Assembly: GCA_964404445.1 (NCBI GenBank)
Contig: CAYOJW010000003.1
Location: 310,001-374,000, forward strand
Direction of reading: 5' to 3'
Source of the DNA: UBA2336 sp964404445
Lineage (GTDB): Bacteria > Bacteroidota > Bacteroidia > Cytophagales > Cyclobacteriaceae
Length of the DNA: 64,000 bases
A program made the position numbers and the translations under genes. Below the pieces are notes generated by a model. The model had not been told where the DNA came from. It did not search any database and saw only the letters and a list, made by a program, of their open reading frames with translations. Positions 25,997 to 35,038 of the stretch are shown here, piece by piece. Position 1 is the stretch's first letter, and every line of letters begins with the position of its first letter.

Positions 25997-26613
25997 TGAA
26001 ACAAACTATCGTTTACATATTTTTTCTGTTCACCGGCTTTCAGGCATACAGTCAGCAGTGGTCGTTTGAATACTGGCACGATGGAAAAATTGTACTTGCA
26101 ACGGGCGATACCCTGCGCGGCATGGTCAAGTACGATTTACAGCAGGATGTTATCCAATACAACAACCAACGCGGTGTGGTAGAAGCGTTTACCGCACGCA
26201 AGGTATTGTTTTGTGAAATATTCGATAAAACCGTTGGCCAGTACCGCCAGTTTTATTCATTGCCCTTTAATGCCACTTCGGGATACCATACGCCCATTTT
26301 TTTTGAATTGCTCACCGAAGGTAAAATTACCTTGTTGTGCCGCGAACGGTTAGAGAACCAGACAACAACCTCACCGTATTATTACGGTATGAGTTACAGC
26401 CGCACGGTGCTGGTGTACCAGTATTACAGCTTTAAAGAAAATGGCGACATCACTGAATTCAGCACTAAACGTTCTGATTTTCAAAATACCTTAGGCAAAT
26501 ATGCCGAAACGGTTAACGGTTATATAAAAGACAATAAACTGCGGTTGGATCATAAGGCCGACTTAGTTAAAATTATCACCTATTACAACTCCTTCTTTAA
26601 AACCAATAAATGA
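25996..26613 (+). CDS. Secreted protein of unknown function
   Basis: 205 residues from the ATG that overlaps the ribBA stop codon; a GTG one codon earlier is also possible. A signal peptide (about 1-19, FFLFTGFQAYSQ) is present. The mature part is predicted beta-rich (GKIVLATGDTLRGMVKYDLQ; EAFTARKVLFCEIFD) with a helical end (LVKIITYYNSFF). I do not recognise the family, but DTLRGMVKYDL followed by strands resembles small envelope proteins common in Bacteroidota. Overlaps with ribBA on one side and surE on the other indicate one operon. Confidence 0.75.
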   Translation: MKQTIVYIFFLFTGFQAYSQQWSFEYWHDGKIVLATGDTLRGMVKYDLQQDVIQYNNQRGVVEAFTARKVLFCEIFDKTVGQYRQFYSLPFNATSGYHTPIFFELLTEGKITLLCRERLENQTTTSPYYYGMSYSRTVLVYQYYSFKENGDITEFSTKRSDFQNTLGKYAETVNGYIKDNKLRLDHKADLVKIITYYNSFFKTNK

Positions 26614-27392
26614 AACGACCGCTCATTCTTGTTTCTAACGATGATGGAATAACATCGAAAGGAATCTGTACGCTTGTTAATGTGATGAAAAAATTAGGCG
26701 ATGTGCTGGTGGTAGCGCCCGACAGCCCGCAGTCGGGTATGGGGCACGCCATTACGGTAGGCGAAACGCTGCGCCTGACCCAGAGCTTTATTTTTGATGG
26801 CGTAACCGCATACGAATGTTCAGGTACACCGGCCGATTGTGTAAAGATGGCGCGCCATTTTGTGTTGAAAGATAAAATACAGCCCGATGTTGTGGTGAGC
26901 GGTGTAAACCACGGCAGCAATACCTCCATCAGTGTATTGTATTCGGGCACCATGTCGGCAGCCATTGAAGGGGCTATTGAAGGCACACCGGCTATCGGTT
27001 TTTCGTTGTGCGACTTTGCGCACGATGCCGACTTTTCACATGCCGAAGAATATATTTTTAAGATAACCAAACAGGTTTTAGAAAAAGGATTGCCCAAAGG
27101 CGTGGCATTGAATGTGAACTTCCCGCCCAAACGAAACGAAAACCTGAAGGGCATCCGTATCTGCCGACAGGCCAATGCCAAGTGGGTTGAAGATTTTGTA
27201 GAACGGCTCGACCCGAACGGCCGAAAATATTATTGGATGACCGGTAACTTCGTGAACTTCGATAAAGGCGAAGACAACGATGAATGGGCTATTGCCAACA
27301 ATTATGTTGCGGTTGTGCCCTGCCAGTTCGATTTAACGGCTTACTCGGCATTACCGGTGTTGAATGAAGATTGGGAAATACTGAACCCATGA
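26610..27392 (+). CDS. surE: 5'/3'-nucleotidase SurE
   Basis: Metal-dependent phosphatase acting on nucleoside monophosphates; 260 residues. The family motifs are present: LVSNDDGITSKGI (metal-binding aspartate pair), VVAPDSPQSGMGHAITV, CSGTPADCVKMA and VSGVNHGSNTSISVLYSGTM. The start codon overlaps the previous stop codon in ATGA form, and the end overlaps the next gene by 4 bp, so it is translationally coupled on both sides. Confidence 0.95.
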   Translation: MKRPLILVSNDDGITSKGICTLVNVMKKLGDVLVVAPDSPQSGMGHAITVGETLRLTQSFIFDGVTAYECSGTPADCVKMARHFVLKDKIQPDVVVSGVNHGSNTSISVLYSGTMSAAIEGAIEGTPAIGFSLCDFAHDADFSHAEEYIFKITKQVLEKGLPKGVALNVNFPPKRNENLKGIRICRQANAKWVEDFVERLDPNGRKYYWMTGNFVNFDKGEDNDEWAIANNYVAVVPCQFDLTAYSALPVLNEDWEILNP

Positions 27393-27982
27393 GGATACGG
27401 AAATTTATGTTGATGCTGGTGGTGGCGCAGGTTTGCGCCATTTCACTTTATGCGCAGCATGATTTTTATAACCGGTTGTCGGATGCGGCCTTGTTGCTCA
27501 CGCATAATCACGTACAGTACGACCCGCAGTATTTTTCTATTCCGTACCCCAATGGCGATGTGCCCGCCAACAAAGGTGTGTGTACCGATGTGGTAATCCG
27601 TGCATACCGGAAATTGGGCATTGACTTACAGAAAGAAGTTCACGAAGACATGAAAGTAAACTTTGGCCTGTACCCCAAAAATTGGGGACTAACCAAACCC
27701 GATAAAAACATCGACCACAGGCGTGTACCGAATTTGATGAAATATTTTAGCCGGTTCGGAACCGTAAAACCTGTTAGCAATACAGCATCGGATTATGTGC
27801 CGGGCGATATTGTGGCCTGGAATCTTGGTGGGAGTATTACGCACATTGGTATTGTGGTGAATAAAAAATCGGCCGATGGAAACCGCTACTTAGTTGTGCA
27901 CAACATTGGTGCGGGGCAGGTGGTTGAAGATATTTTATTTGCGTATAAAATAATCGGGCATTATTGTTATCAGTCCCGATAG
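27389..27982 (+). CDS. DUF1287 secreted protein (NlpC/P60-like fold)
   Basis: 197 residues from the ATG overlapping the surE stop codon. Signal peptide about 1-23 (VCAISLYAQ), then a DUF1287 domain: NKGVCTDVVIRAYRKLGID with the likely catalytic cysteine, RRVPNLMKYFSRFG, YVPGDIVAWNLGGSITHIGIV with the expected histidine, and LVVHNIGAGQVVEDILF. DUF1287 resembles cysteine peptidases or amidases of the NlpC/P60 superfamily, so it may act on cell-wall peptides. It is the last gene of the dnaG-ribBA-surE run. Confidence 0.87.
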   Translation: MRIRKFMLMLVVAQVCAISLYAQHDFYNRLSDAALLLTHNHVQYDPQYFSIPYPNGDVPANKGVCTDVVIRAYRKLGIDLQKEVHEDMKVNFGLYPKNWGLTKPDKNIDHRRVPNLMKYFSRFGTVKPVSNTASDYVPGDIVAWNLGGSITHIGIVVNKKSADGNRYLVVHNIGAGQVVEDILFAYKIIGHYCYQSR

Positions 27983-28002
27983 CTATTGGTTACGCAATCT
28001 TT

Positions 28003-28074
28003 AACCGCAGAGGCGCTGAGCGCGCAGAGAAAATACATCAAAAAAATCTTAGTGCCCTTAGCGCCTCTGCGGTT
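28003..28074. repeat. Inverted repeat between convergent genes
   Basis: AACCGCAGAGGCGC and its exact inverted copy GCGCCTCTGCGGTT (14 bp each) enclose 44 nt. It sits between the DUF1287 gene and the convergent barrel-protein gene. Short elements of the CGCAGAG type recur between genes in Bacteroidota. It could serve as a transcription end for both sides, but no T run follows. Confidence 0.6.
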
Positions 28075-28111
28075 GAAAACATAACGATGTGCGTAAGTCT
28101 GGTTAACTAAA

Positions 28112-28924
28112 TCAGTTCAACACAAACTTAACCCCAACCTGTATGCCGATTGAACCCATTGTGAATTTTTCGCGGGGTTGTATCGGGCTCCAATCCTCAC
28201 CGGTATATGTAATTTTATCTTTATACTTTACTTTCCGCATGGAAGGTTCAACATCGTCCATCCTGTCTTCCCCGTCAACCGTATAGCCTGTTAATTCACG
28301 TTCTTTGGGCGCGTAGGTCAGGCTTATGAAATTTGCCTCTGAGAAGAGGTGTAGTTTATCGCTTAGTTCATAACTTACGCCTAATGCGCAGGTAAAGCCG
28401 ATGCTTAGGTTTGCTTTCATTTTATATTCGTCCACGATTTCGTAACCATAGTAAATGTTGTAGTCCGTTGTTTTGACGTTCATGGATGTAACCGCTACCA
28501 CCGGGCCGAAGCGGGTGTAAGGCTGTACGTGGCCCGTACCGGCCGTAAACGACAGCGATGGCGCAAACTGAAACGAACGCGAATAGGCTTCGTTCTCATT
28601 GCTGGACTGAAGTGTTCCATTTGTGGTGTAACTGTACATTTCTGAATATTTTTTCCCCACTAAATACCCAAACGCTACATCGTACCCCAACGCGCCACTA
28701 ATAGAGCCGCCCACGGCTGCCTGTATCGAAATACCGCTACCATAGCTGCCGTAAACACCTTTTTCGGTGCGTGAGTAACCATTATCGTTTTGTTCTATCT
28801 CATCGGTGCCAATTCTTTGCGCACCTGCCACAAAGTTGTACCCAACGTTACCCCGTATGTAAAACTGGGCGAAGGTTGCGGAGGTTAGAAACATGAATAG
28901 GGTTAGTGTAATGAGCTTTTTCAT
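28112..28924 (-). CDS. Outer-membrane beta-barrel protein, paralogue 2
   Basis: 270 residues from the ATG giving MKKLITLTLF, which provides a signal peptide ending SATFAQ; the longer open frame upstream has no signal peptide. The mature protein shows alternating strands (YIRGNVGYNFVAG, YDVAFGYLVGKKYSE, RSFQFAPSLSFTAGTG, PYTRFGPVVAVTS, MGSIGIQVGVKFVLN) and ends in an aromatic-asparagine strand, as in OmpA/OmpW-size porin-like barrels. It is closely similar along its whole length to the gene upstream, so the pair arose by tandem duplication. Function unknown. Confidence 0.83.
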   Translation of the reverse strand: MKKLITLTLFMFLTSATFAQFYIRGNVGYNFVAGAQRIGTDEIEQNDNGYSRTEKGVYGSYGSGISIQAAVGGSISGALGYDVAFGYLVGKKYSEMYSYTTNGTLQSSNENEAYSRSFQFAPSLSFTAGTGHVQPYTRFGPVVAVTSMNVKTTDYNIYYGYEIVDEYKMKANLSIGFTCALGVSYELSDKLHLFSEANFISLTYAPKERELTGYTVDGEDRMDDVEPSMRKVKYKDKITYTGEDWSPIQPREKFTMGSIGIQVGVKFVLN

Positions 28925-29012
28925 AAGCGATGGTTTTTGAGTGTGTGATAACACCATGAAAGTAGTTGGTTTTGTGGCATGGCCTGAGCCTGCCATGGTA
29001 AATGCAGTCATG

Positions 29013-29819
29013 TTAGTTAAATGAAAATTTAATACCGGCCTGCACACCAAACGAACCTAATGCCGATTTCACTTTTTCTTGTGAAGAATAGTCGTCATTC
29101 TTTATCTCGTCTTTATACTTGAATTTCCGTTGTTCATCCGAAAGGCTCTCTAAAGCATCGTTTCCGTTTATGGTATATTGGGTAATCTCACCTTTAGTAG
29201 GAGCGTAGGCTAAACTGGTGAGATTTGTTTCAATAAAAAATTGGATTTTACTATCGGCATTAAAGGTTACGCCCAATGCACCTTTAAAGCCTACACTTAG
29301 GCCACCGGTGCTTTCTGTTACCATTTTATATTGTCCTGTTTCAGACGCTTCGGTTTCTTCTGTTAATTTGGTAATGGCAATAACAGGCCCTACGCGGGTA
29401 TAAGGCTGTATGCTGCCGGTGCCGGCCGTAAACGACAGCGTAGGGGCGAACTGAAACGAACGGGCGTAGCGTGTTGTTTTGTACTCTTCGTGGTAATCGT
29501 ACCAATCATTAGTATAATTGTATGTTGTGGTATATTTTTTACCCAGCACGTAACCGACTTCAACATCGTAACCTAAGTTTCCTTTCAGGTTGCCGCCTAT
29601 GGCAACATTCAATGCAAGCCCGCTTCCGTAGCTTCCGTACACAACTTCTGATGAACCGTCAGAGCCAAAGTCCGGGTTGTACGCCTCATTTACGTTTTCG
29701 CCAATAACCTGAGCATTCATGGGCAGGTTATAGCCCACGTTTGCACGGATGTATAGTTGCCCGAAAGCCGGGCTAAGCAATCCGACAAGCGCCAACGCGG
29801 TAAATACTTGTTTTTTCAT
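29013..29819 (-). CDS. Outer-membrane beta-barrel protein, paralogue 1
   Basis: 268 residues with a signal peptide (about 1-20, LLSPAFGQ). Strands match those of the next gene: YIRANVGYNLPMNAQVIG, YGSYGSGLALNVAIGGN, YDVEVGYVLGKKYTT, ARSFQFAPTLSFTAGTG, PYTRVGPVIAITKL and a final GSFGVQAGIKFSFN. The pair differ mainly in the loops, as expected for exposed parts. An 88-bp gap separates the two genes, so they are probably co-transcribed. Function unknown; a small channel or adhesion barrel is possible. Confidence 0.83.
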   Translation of the reverse strand: MKKQVFTALALVGLLSPAFGQLYIRANVGYNLPMNAQVIGENVNEAYNPDFGSDGSSEVVYGSYGSGLALNVAIGGNLKGNLGYDVEVGYVLGKKYTTTYNYTNDWYDYHEEYKTTRYARSFQFAPTLSFTAGTGSIQPYTRVGPVIAITKLTEETEASETGQYKMVTESTGGLSVGFKGALGVTFNADSKIQFFIETNLTSLAYAPTKGEITQYTINGNDALESLSDEQRKFKYKDEIKNDDYSSQEKVKSALGSFGVQAGIKFSFN

Positions 29820-29916
29820 AGTAATGTGGGGTTTGGTGTAAGTAGGTTGGATTTAACACAACGAAGATATGTATTTCCACCACTCCGCCAAACACCGTTC
29901 AGGCGGTCACCGGAAG

Positions 29917-32415
29917 CTATAAAGGATCAACATCGGCCACGATGCGCGCACTCCGGTAGGCTTTTTCGTGCAGTATGGCGCTAATGGAAGCCTGAATGCG
30001 TTGCCTGATTTCGGCTAAGTGCCCTGAGTTGCGCGGTATTTTAATGAGTATGTTCATCAGGTATTGGTTCCTGATTTTTGCTACCATCGGCTCGCCCGGC
30101 CCCAATACTTTTACCGTGGGCAGGTTAATCTTAAACTGTTCGGCTAATACAGTTGCGGCATCGCGCGAAACTTTTTTATCGATGTGCTTAACGGTTATTT
30201 CAATCAGCCGCGAAAACGGTGGGTAGGCGTGTTCCTTACGGTCGGCCAGTTCGGTTTGATAGAAATCTTCCTGGGTGTGGTTCAATATGAATTTTAATAC
30301 CGGGTGGTCGGCATGGGCTGTCTGGATAACTACCTTGCCGCGCTTGTCGCGCCTGCCTGCACGGCCGCTAACCTGCGTGATGAGTTGAAAGGCGCGCTCG
30401 TACGAACGGAAATCAGGGAAATGCAGCAACCGGTCGGCATGGAATATGCCCACTAAGTTTACCTTGTTAAAGTCAAGCCCTTTGGTAACCATTTGCGTAC
30501 CCACAAGAATATCGGTAGTGCCGCTTTCAAACTGATCGATAATCGAATCGTACCCCGATTTAACACGGGTGGTATCGTAATCCATGCGTTGCACCGTGGC
30601 TTCCGGGTAGTGCAGCTTTAATTCTTCTTCTAATTTTTCAGTGCCATAGCCAACGGTAAGTATCCGTTTCGATGAACAGGCGGGGCATTGTGCAGGCAAC
30701 TCTTCTTTATATCCGCAATAATGACAAACTAATGCATGGCGGTATTGGTGATACGTTAAACTAACCGCGCAGTTTATACATTTGGGTACCCATCCGCAAT
30801 CTTCGCAGTTTACCATAGGCGCATAGCCCCTGCGGTTTTGAAAGATGATAACCTGTTCGTGTTGTGCCAGTGTATCGTGTATGGCACGAAGCAACGTTCC
30901 TGAAAAATCGCCTTTCAGGGTTTTGCTTTTGCGTTCGATACTTAAATCGGCCAAAACGATTTCGGGTAATTGTGCATCGCCATAGCGTTTATCGATACGC
31001 ACGTAACCATACTTGCCTGCATGTGCATGGTGGTACGACTCGACCGAAGGCGTGGCCGAACCCATCAGCACTTTGGCATGATGCAGTTGCCCCATCACTA
31101 AGGCCACATCGCGTGCATGGTAACGGGGCGATGGCTCTTGTTGCTTATACGAGGTGTCGTGTTCTTCATCGATAATAATCAGTCCGAGATTATCGAAAGG
31201 TAAAAAAACAGACGAACGCACACCAACCACGAATTTGAATTTACCACTGAGCACACCGTTCCAAACCTCTACACGTTCGTTATCGGAAAACCGCGAGTGA
31301 AATACGCCCATGGCCGAGCCAAATACTTTTTTGAGGCGTTGAACAATTTGCGTGGTGAGCGCGATTTCGGGTAACAGGTACAATACCTGCGATCCGCCCT
31401 CCAATGCTTTTTTAATCAGGTCGATGTAAATTTCAGTTTTGCCGCTTCCGGTAATACCATGCAGCAACACGGCCGCGTGCTGTTCAAACTGCCGGATGAT
31501 TTCCTGTTGCGCCTCGCGTTGTTCGTTGCTTAACGAAACCGAATGGATAGTTTCTTTTGTTTCGTCAAAGCGCGAAACAATAACCTCGTACTCCTCAACG
31601 ATGTTGTTTTTAATGAGTGTCTGGAGCGATGATTCTGATAGCTCATCGCTCAGCAATGCTTTTTTAGCCATGCCCGAAGCATTGGCTTTTGTATCGTGCA
31701 ATACGGCAACCTCCTGTAAATACTTTAACAGGATGGCTTCCTGTTTTGGTTTTTTGGCGAGCGTTTCAAATACTTTTTCGAGCGATTCTTTTGTGTTGTA
31801 TGTTTCGGTTAGCCGGATTCGTTTTTCGGTTTTGGGCTTGAATTTTTCTTTTACTTCTTCATACAAAATCACGGCCTCTTTGCTCACCAACGATTTCAGT
31901 ATGGCATATAAATTTTTAAGTTCCAGCAATTTCGATATTTCTGAATAGGGGAGCGGCCCGTTTTTAAGATGCCGTAACAGCGTTTCTTCTTTTGGCGAGA
32001 ACTCGAACAATGAAGTTTCTTCGCTAAAAGCCGGGTGTAACTGCACCATCGATTCGCTCGATAATTTTAGCCCGGCTGGTAACGCAGCATTCATTACTTC
32101 GCCTGTACTGCATAGGTAATAATCGGCAATCCAGTGGAAGAGTTTTAGTTGCAGATCGTTGGTTACGGGTTCATCATCTAATAACTCCAGCACATATTTA
32201 GCTTCGTATTCTTTGGGCGGTGTTTCATGGATGTGCAGAACAATGCCCGTAAGGATTTTACGGTTGCCAAACGGTACGATGGCGCGAATGCCAACCTGAA
32301 TTTTTGTGTTGAGGTCGAACGGAACGCGGTACGTAAAAAGTTTGGGAATGGGTACGGGCAACAGAATCTCTGCAAAAAAAGTGTTGCGCGAATCGGTCTG
32401 CCTGAATAGTTCCAC
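29917..32415 (-). CDS. priA: Primosomal protein N' (replication restart helicase)
   Basis: Restarts stalled replication forks. 832 residues: N-terminal DNA-binding domain (FAEILLPVPIPKLFTYRVP), helicase domain with Walker A GITGSGKTE (about residue 320) and Walker B IIIDEEHDTSYKQQEPSPRY. The zinc region has four CxxC-type pairs (CEDCGWVPKCINC, CHYCGY, CPACSS). The helicase C-terminal part follows with VTKGLDFNKVNLVGIFHAD and QVSGRAGRRDKRGKV. The length is above E. coli PriA (732 residues) but normal for the phylum. Divergently transcribed from the GMC dehydrogenase gene. Confidence 0.96.
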   Translation of the reverse strand: MELFRQTDSRNTFFAEILLPVPIPKLFTYRVPFDLNTKIQVGIRAIVPFGNRKILTGIVLHIHETPPKEYEAKYVLELLDDEPVTNDLQLKLFHWIADYYLCSTGEVMNAALPAGLKLSSESMVQLHPAFSEETSLFEFSPKEETLLRHLKNGPLPYSEISKLLELKNLYAILKSLVSKEAVILYEEVKEKFKPKTEKRIRLTETYNTKESLEKVFETLAKKPKQEAILLKYLQEVAVLHDTKANASGMAKKALLSDELSESSLQTLIKNNIVEEYEVIVSRFDETKETIHSVSLSNEQREAQQEIIRQFEQHAAVLLHGITGSGKTEIYIDLIKKALEGGSQVLYLLPEIALTTQIVQRLKKVFGSAMGVFHSRFSDNERVEVWNGVLSGKFKFVVGVRSSVFLPFDNLGLIIIDEEHDTSYKQQEPSPRYHARDVALVMGQLHHAKVLMGSATPSVESYHHAHAGKYGYVRIDKRYGDAQLPEIVLADLSIERKSKTLKGDFSGTLLRAIHDTLAQHEQVIIFQNRRGYAPMVNCEDCGWVPKCINCAVSLTYHQYRHALVCHYCGYKEELPAQCPACSSKRILTVGYGTEKLEEELKLHYPEATVQRMDYDTTRVKSGYDSIIDQFESGTTDILVGTQMVTKGLDFNKVNLVGIFHADRLLHFPDFRSYERAFQLITQVSGRAGRRDKRGKVVIQTAHADHPVLKFILNHTQEDFYQTELADRKEHAYPPFSRLIEITVKHIDKKVSRDAATVLAEQFKINLPTVKVLGPGEPMVAKIRNQYLMNILIKIPRNSGHLAEIRQRIQASISAILHEKAYRSARIVADVDPL

Positions 32416-32513
32416 TTTGTAAGGTTAAAGCAACTTTCGCAATTCTGCAATATGACCCGTTAACATCACCCGATTGGGTGTATTATGGATTTAGATTTAC
32501 CTTTAAAATAATA

Positions 32514-32542
32514 TTTTTAAACAAACTGATCCTTTATATTTA
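32514..32542 (+). promoter_or_regulatory. Weak promoter candidate for the GMC dehydrogenase operon
   Basis: TTTT, 17 nt, then TATATTTA resembles the Bacteroidota pattern TTTG-N19-TAnnTTTG with one change in each box and short spacing. It ends about 25 nt before the start codon in the 150-bp gap between divergent genes. Confidence 0.3.
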
Positions 32543-32566
32543 CTTGCTCCGTAAATCTAAACCGCT

Positions 32567-34288
32567 ATGTATTTGAACGTTAAAGCCGTACAGGAAAACA
32601 CCTACGATGCCATTGTTGTCGGAACCGGCATCAGTGGCGGATGGGCCGCTAAAGAACTCACCGAGAATGGATTAAAAACATTAGTGCTGGAACGCGGCCG
32701 CGATGTTCAGCACCCGAACTACCCAACTGCCACCAAAGACCCGTGGGAACTTCCTTATGGTGACCGCCCCACTGCCGATGACCTTGCGAAACAGGGTGTT
32801 CAAAACAGAACGGGATATACCATCCGGCAATCTACCAAGCACTGGTTTGTTAACGATCTTGAAAATCCGTACTACGAAAAAGAAGGGAAACGCTTCGACT
32901 GGATGCGCGGCTACCATGTGGGCGGCCGGTCGATTATGTGGGGGCGGCAAAGTTACCGTTTCAGCGAAATGGATTTTGAAGCCAATGCCAAAGATGGTGT
33001 TGGTGTAGATTGGCCTGTTCGCTATAATGAACTCGCGCCCTGGTACGATTATGTTGAAACATTTGTTGGCATAAGCGGTCAGGCCGAAGGATTGCCACAC
33101 CTTCCCGACAGCAAATTCATTGAGCCAATGGAATTGAATTGCGTTGAGAAGGAACTGAAAAAATCGATGATGGATAAGTTCGGGCGCACCTTAACCATTG
33201 GCCGTGTAGCAAACCTTGCAGGCCCGCTGTCGCATAATAAAAGTCCGCAGCGCGGCACCTGCCAGTATCGTAACCTATGTAGCAGGGGCTGTCCGTATGG
33301 CGCGTATTTCAGCAGCAACGCCTCCACGCTTCCGGCAGCAGTCGCCACTGGCAACATGACGTTGCGCACCAACTCCATTGTATATGAATTGATTTACGAT
33401 GAACAAAAAGGAAAAGCAACGGGTGTAAAAGTTCTGGATGCCGAAACAGGCGAACAACATGAGTTTTACGCACGCATTATTTTCTTATGTGCTTCCACGA
33501 TGGGCTCGACCTATATTATGCTCAACTCAATATCCAACCGGTTCCCCAACGGCTTTGGCAACGACAGTGGCGAGTTGGGTTGCAACATTATGGATCACCA
33601 CCTCGGTGTTGGCGCAAGTGCCAGTGTAGAAGGCTTTGAAGACATGTATTATTATGGAAGACGAGCCAACGGCATTTACATTCCGCGTTTCCGAAACATT
33701 GGCAACGACAAGCGCGATTACCTGCGCGGCTTCGGCTACCAGGGGGGCGCAAGCCGTCAGGGTTGGGGAAGACTAATAAGTGAAATGAGTATTGGCGCTG
33801 ATTTAAAAGAAGCCGCTACCACACCCGGCAAATGGTCGGTTGGCCTTGGCGGATTTGGTGAAATATTGCCCGACCACAGTAATCAGGTTACCATCAACCG
33901 CGATAAGACTGACAAGTATGGTCTTTCTACACTTCTGTTCGACACAGAGTTTAAGGAAAACGATTACAAGATGCGTAAAGACATGGCCAACGATGCAGCC
34001 GAAATGTTAGATGCGGCAGGTTTTAAAAATGTTCATACTTACGATAACCCAAGCTCGCACGGAGTTGGCCTCGGCATTCACGAAATGGGAACCGCACGCA
34101 TGGGCAAAGACCCGAAAACTTCTGTACTAAACAAATGGAATCAGGTACATACCTGTAAAAATGTTTTTGTTACCGATGGTTCGTTTATGACGTCCGCGTC
34201 ATGCGTGAACCCATCATTAACCTATATGGCATTTACGGCTCGCGCTGTAAATTATGCTGTTGAAGAAATGAAAAAACAAAACCTGTAA
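32567..34288 (+). CDS. GMC family oxidoreductase (gluconate 2-dehydrogenase-type large subunit)
   Basis: FAD-dependent sugar or sugar-acid dehydrogenase, 573 residues. The FAD-binding motif GTGISGG is at 19-25 and is followed by VLERGRDVQHPNYP. The middle has the GMC signature GYHVGGRSIMWGRQSYRF and a cysteine-rich stretch GTCQYRNLCSRGCPYGAYF typical of the gluconate/alcohol dehydrogenase branch. The C-terminal catalytic part has HEMGTARMG and NPSLTYMAF. It is 13 bp upstream of a subunit-3 gene. No signal peptide was seen; the partner, which has a twin-arginine-like start, may carry it to the periplasm. Substrate unknown. Confidence 0.9.
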   Translation: MYLNVKAVQENTYDAIVVGTGISGGWAAKELTENGLKTLVLERGRDVQHPNYPTATKDPWELPYGDRPTADDLAKQGVQNRTGYTIRQSTKHWFVNDLENPYYEKEGKRFDWMRGYHVGGRSIMWGRQSYRFSEMDFEANAKDGVGVDWPVRYNELAPWYDYVETFVGISGQAEGLPHLPDSKFIEPMELNCVEKELKKSMMDKFGRTLTIGRVANLAGPLSHNKSPQRGTCQYRNLCSRGCPYGAYFSSNASTLPAAVATGNMTLRTNSIVYELIYDEQKGKATGVKVLDAETGEQHEFYARIIFLCASTMGSTYIMLNSISNRFPNGFGNDSGELGCNIMDHHLGVGASASVEGFEDMYYYGRRANGIYIPRFRNIGNDKRDYLRGFGYQGGASRQGWGRLISEMSIGADLKEAATTPGKWSVGLGGFGEILPDHSNQVTINRDKTDKYGLSTLLFDTEFKENDYKMRKDMANDAAEMLDAAGFKNVHTYDNPSSHGVGLGIHEMGTARMGKDPKTSVLNKWNQVHTCKNVFVTDGSFMTSASCVNPSLTYMAFTARAVNYAVEEMKKQNL

Positions 34289-34301
34289 GCTGTCTTTTAT
34301 T

Positions 34302-34844
34302 ATGAACAGACGAGAAGTAATTAAACGTACCGCCATCCTGATGGGAGGCGTTGTTTCGGCTCCTACTATCATGGCTATTCTGAAAGGCTGTAAAGCCACG
34401 CCCGGTGTGGCATGGCAGCCGAAATATTTTACACAGCAGCAAGCATACCTGGTTACGGAAATTGCCGAGATCATCATACCCAAAACCGATACGCCCGGTG
34501 CCAAAGATGCAGGCGTGCCGGCCTTTATTGAAGAATTGGTTTTTGAAGTATATAACGAAACCGACCGCACCAAATTTGTAACCGCATTAGACGATTTCAC
34601 TGCCTCAACCAACTTCCACAATCTCTCTGCCGAAGAACAAAAAAATGCTGTTATCGAGGCGCACACAAAAGCCATTAACGAAAAACCGGAAGAGCGGCCT
34701 TTTATACTGCGCATGAAAGAACTCACCATGTCGGGGTTCTTCACCAGCCAACCGGGCGCTACCGAAGTATTACGTTACGAAGCTGTGCCGGGGCGTTACG
34801 AAGGCTGCATACCCTTTGAAGATATTGGAAAGGCGTGGGCTTGA
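34302..34844 (+). CDS. Gluconate 2-dehydrogenase subunit 3 family protein
   Basis: 180 residues. The N-terminus MNRREVIKRTAILMGG is twin-arginine-like and is followed by a hydrophobic stretch and a lipobox-like LKGC (C30). The rest is the subunit-3 domain (YLVTEIAEIIIPKTDTPGAKDAGVPAFIEELV; here two consecutive blocks). In the known three-part enzyme this subunit goes with the FAD subunit and a cytochrome c. No cytochrome subunit is encoded next to this pair, so electrons must leave by another carrier. Probably exported folded with the GMC subunit by Tat; this is inference. Confidence 0.87.
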   Translation: MNRREVIKRTAILMGGVVSAPTIMAILKGCKATPGVAWQPKYFTQQQAYLVTEIAEIIIPKTDTPGAKDAGVPAFIEELVFEVYNETDRTKFVTALDDFTASTNFHNLSAEEQKNAVIEAHTKAINEKPEERPFILRMKELTMSGFFTSQPGATEVLRYEAVPGRYEGCIPFEDIGKAWA

Positions 34845-34870
34845 TCAGCAAACTAATATGGAATACAGAG

Positions 34871-35001
34871 TAATCCCCATCAACGTCACCCGCCTCGGGG
34901 ACGTTGATGATTTGGAAAGATTGTGTAGGCTTGCTTAATTGTGAGAGATTAAATTTGTTGTTAAAAGCATCAACGTCCTCTGCGAGTGACGTTGATGGGG
35001 T
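34871..35001. repeat. 131-bp paired-hairpin repeat, left copy
   Basis: Outer inverted arms CCCCATCAACGTCAC (34875-34889) and GTGACGTTGATGGGG (34986-35000) are perfect 15-mers. Each end also folds by itself: CATCAACGTC pairs with GACGTTGATG over 12- and 10-nt loops. The inner 60 nt are AT-rich. An almost identical copy lies 1324 bp away, and a single-hairpin copy is in between. The form is REP/BIME-like. Confidence 0.85.
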
Positions 35002-35038
35002 AAAAAAATGGAACCAACTCAATTTTTATAGTAGTTTA

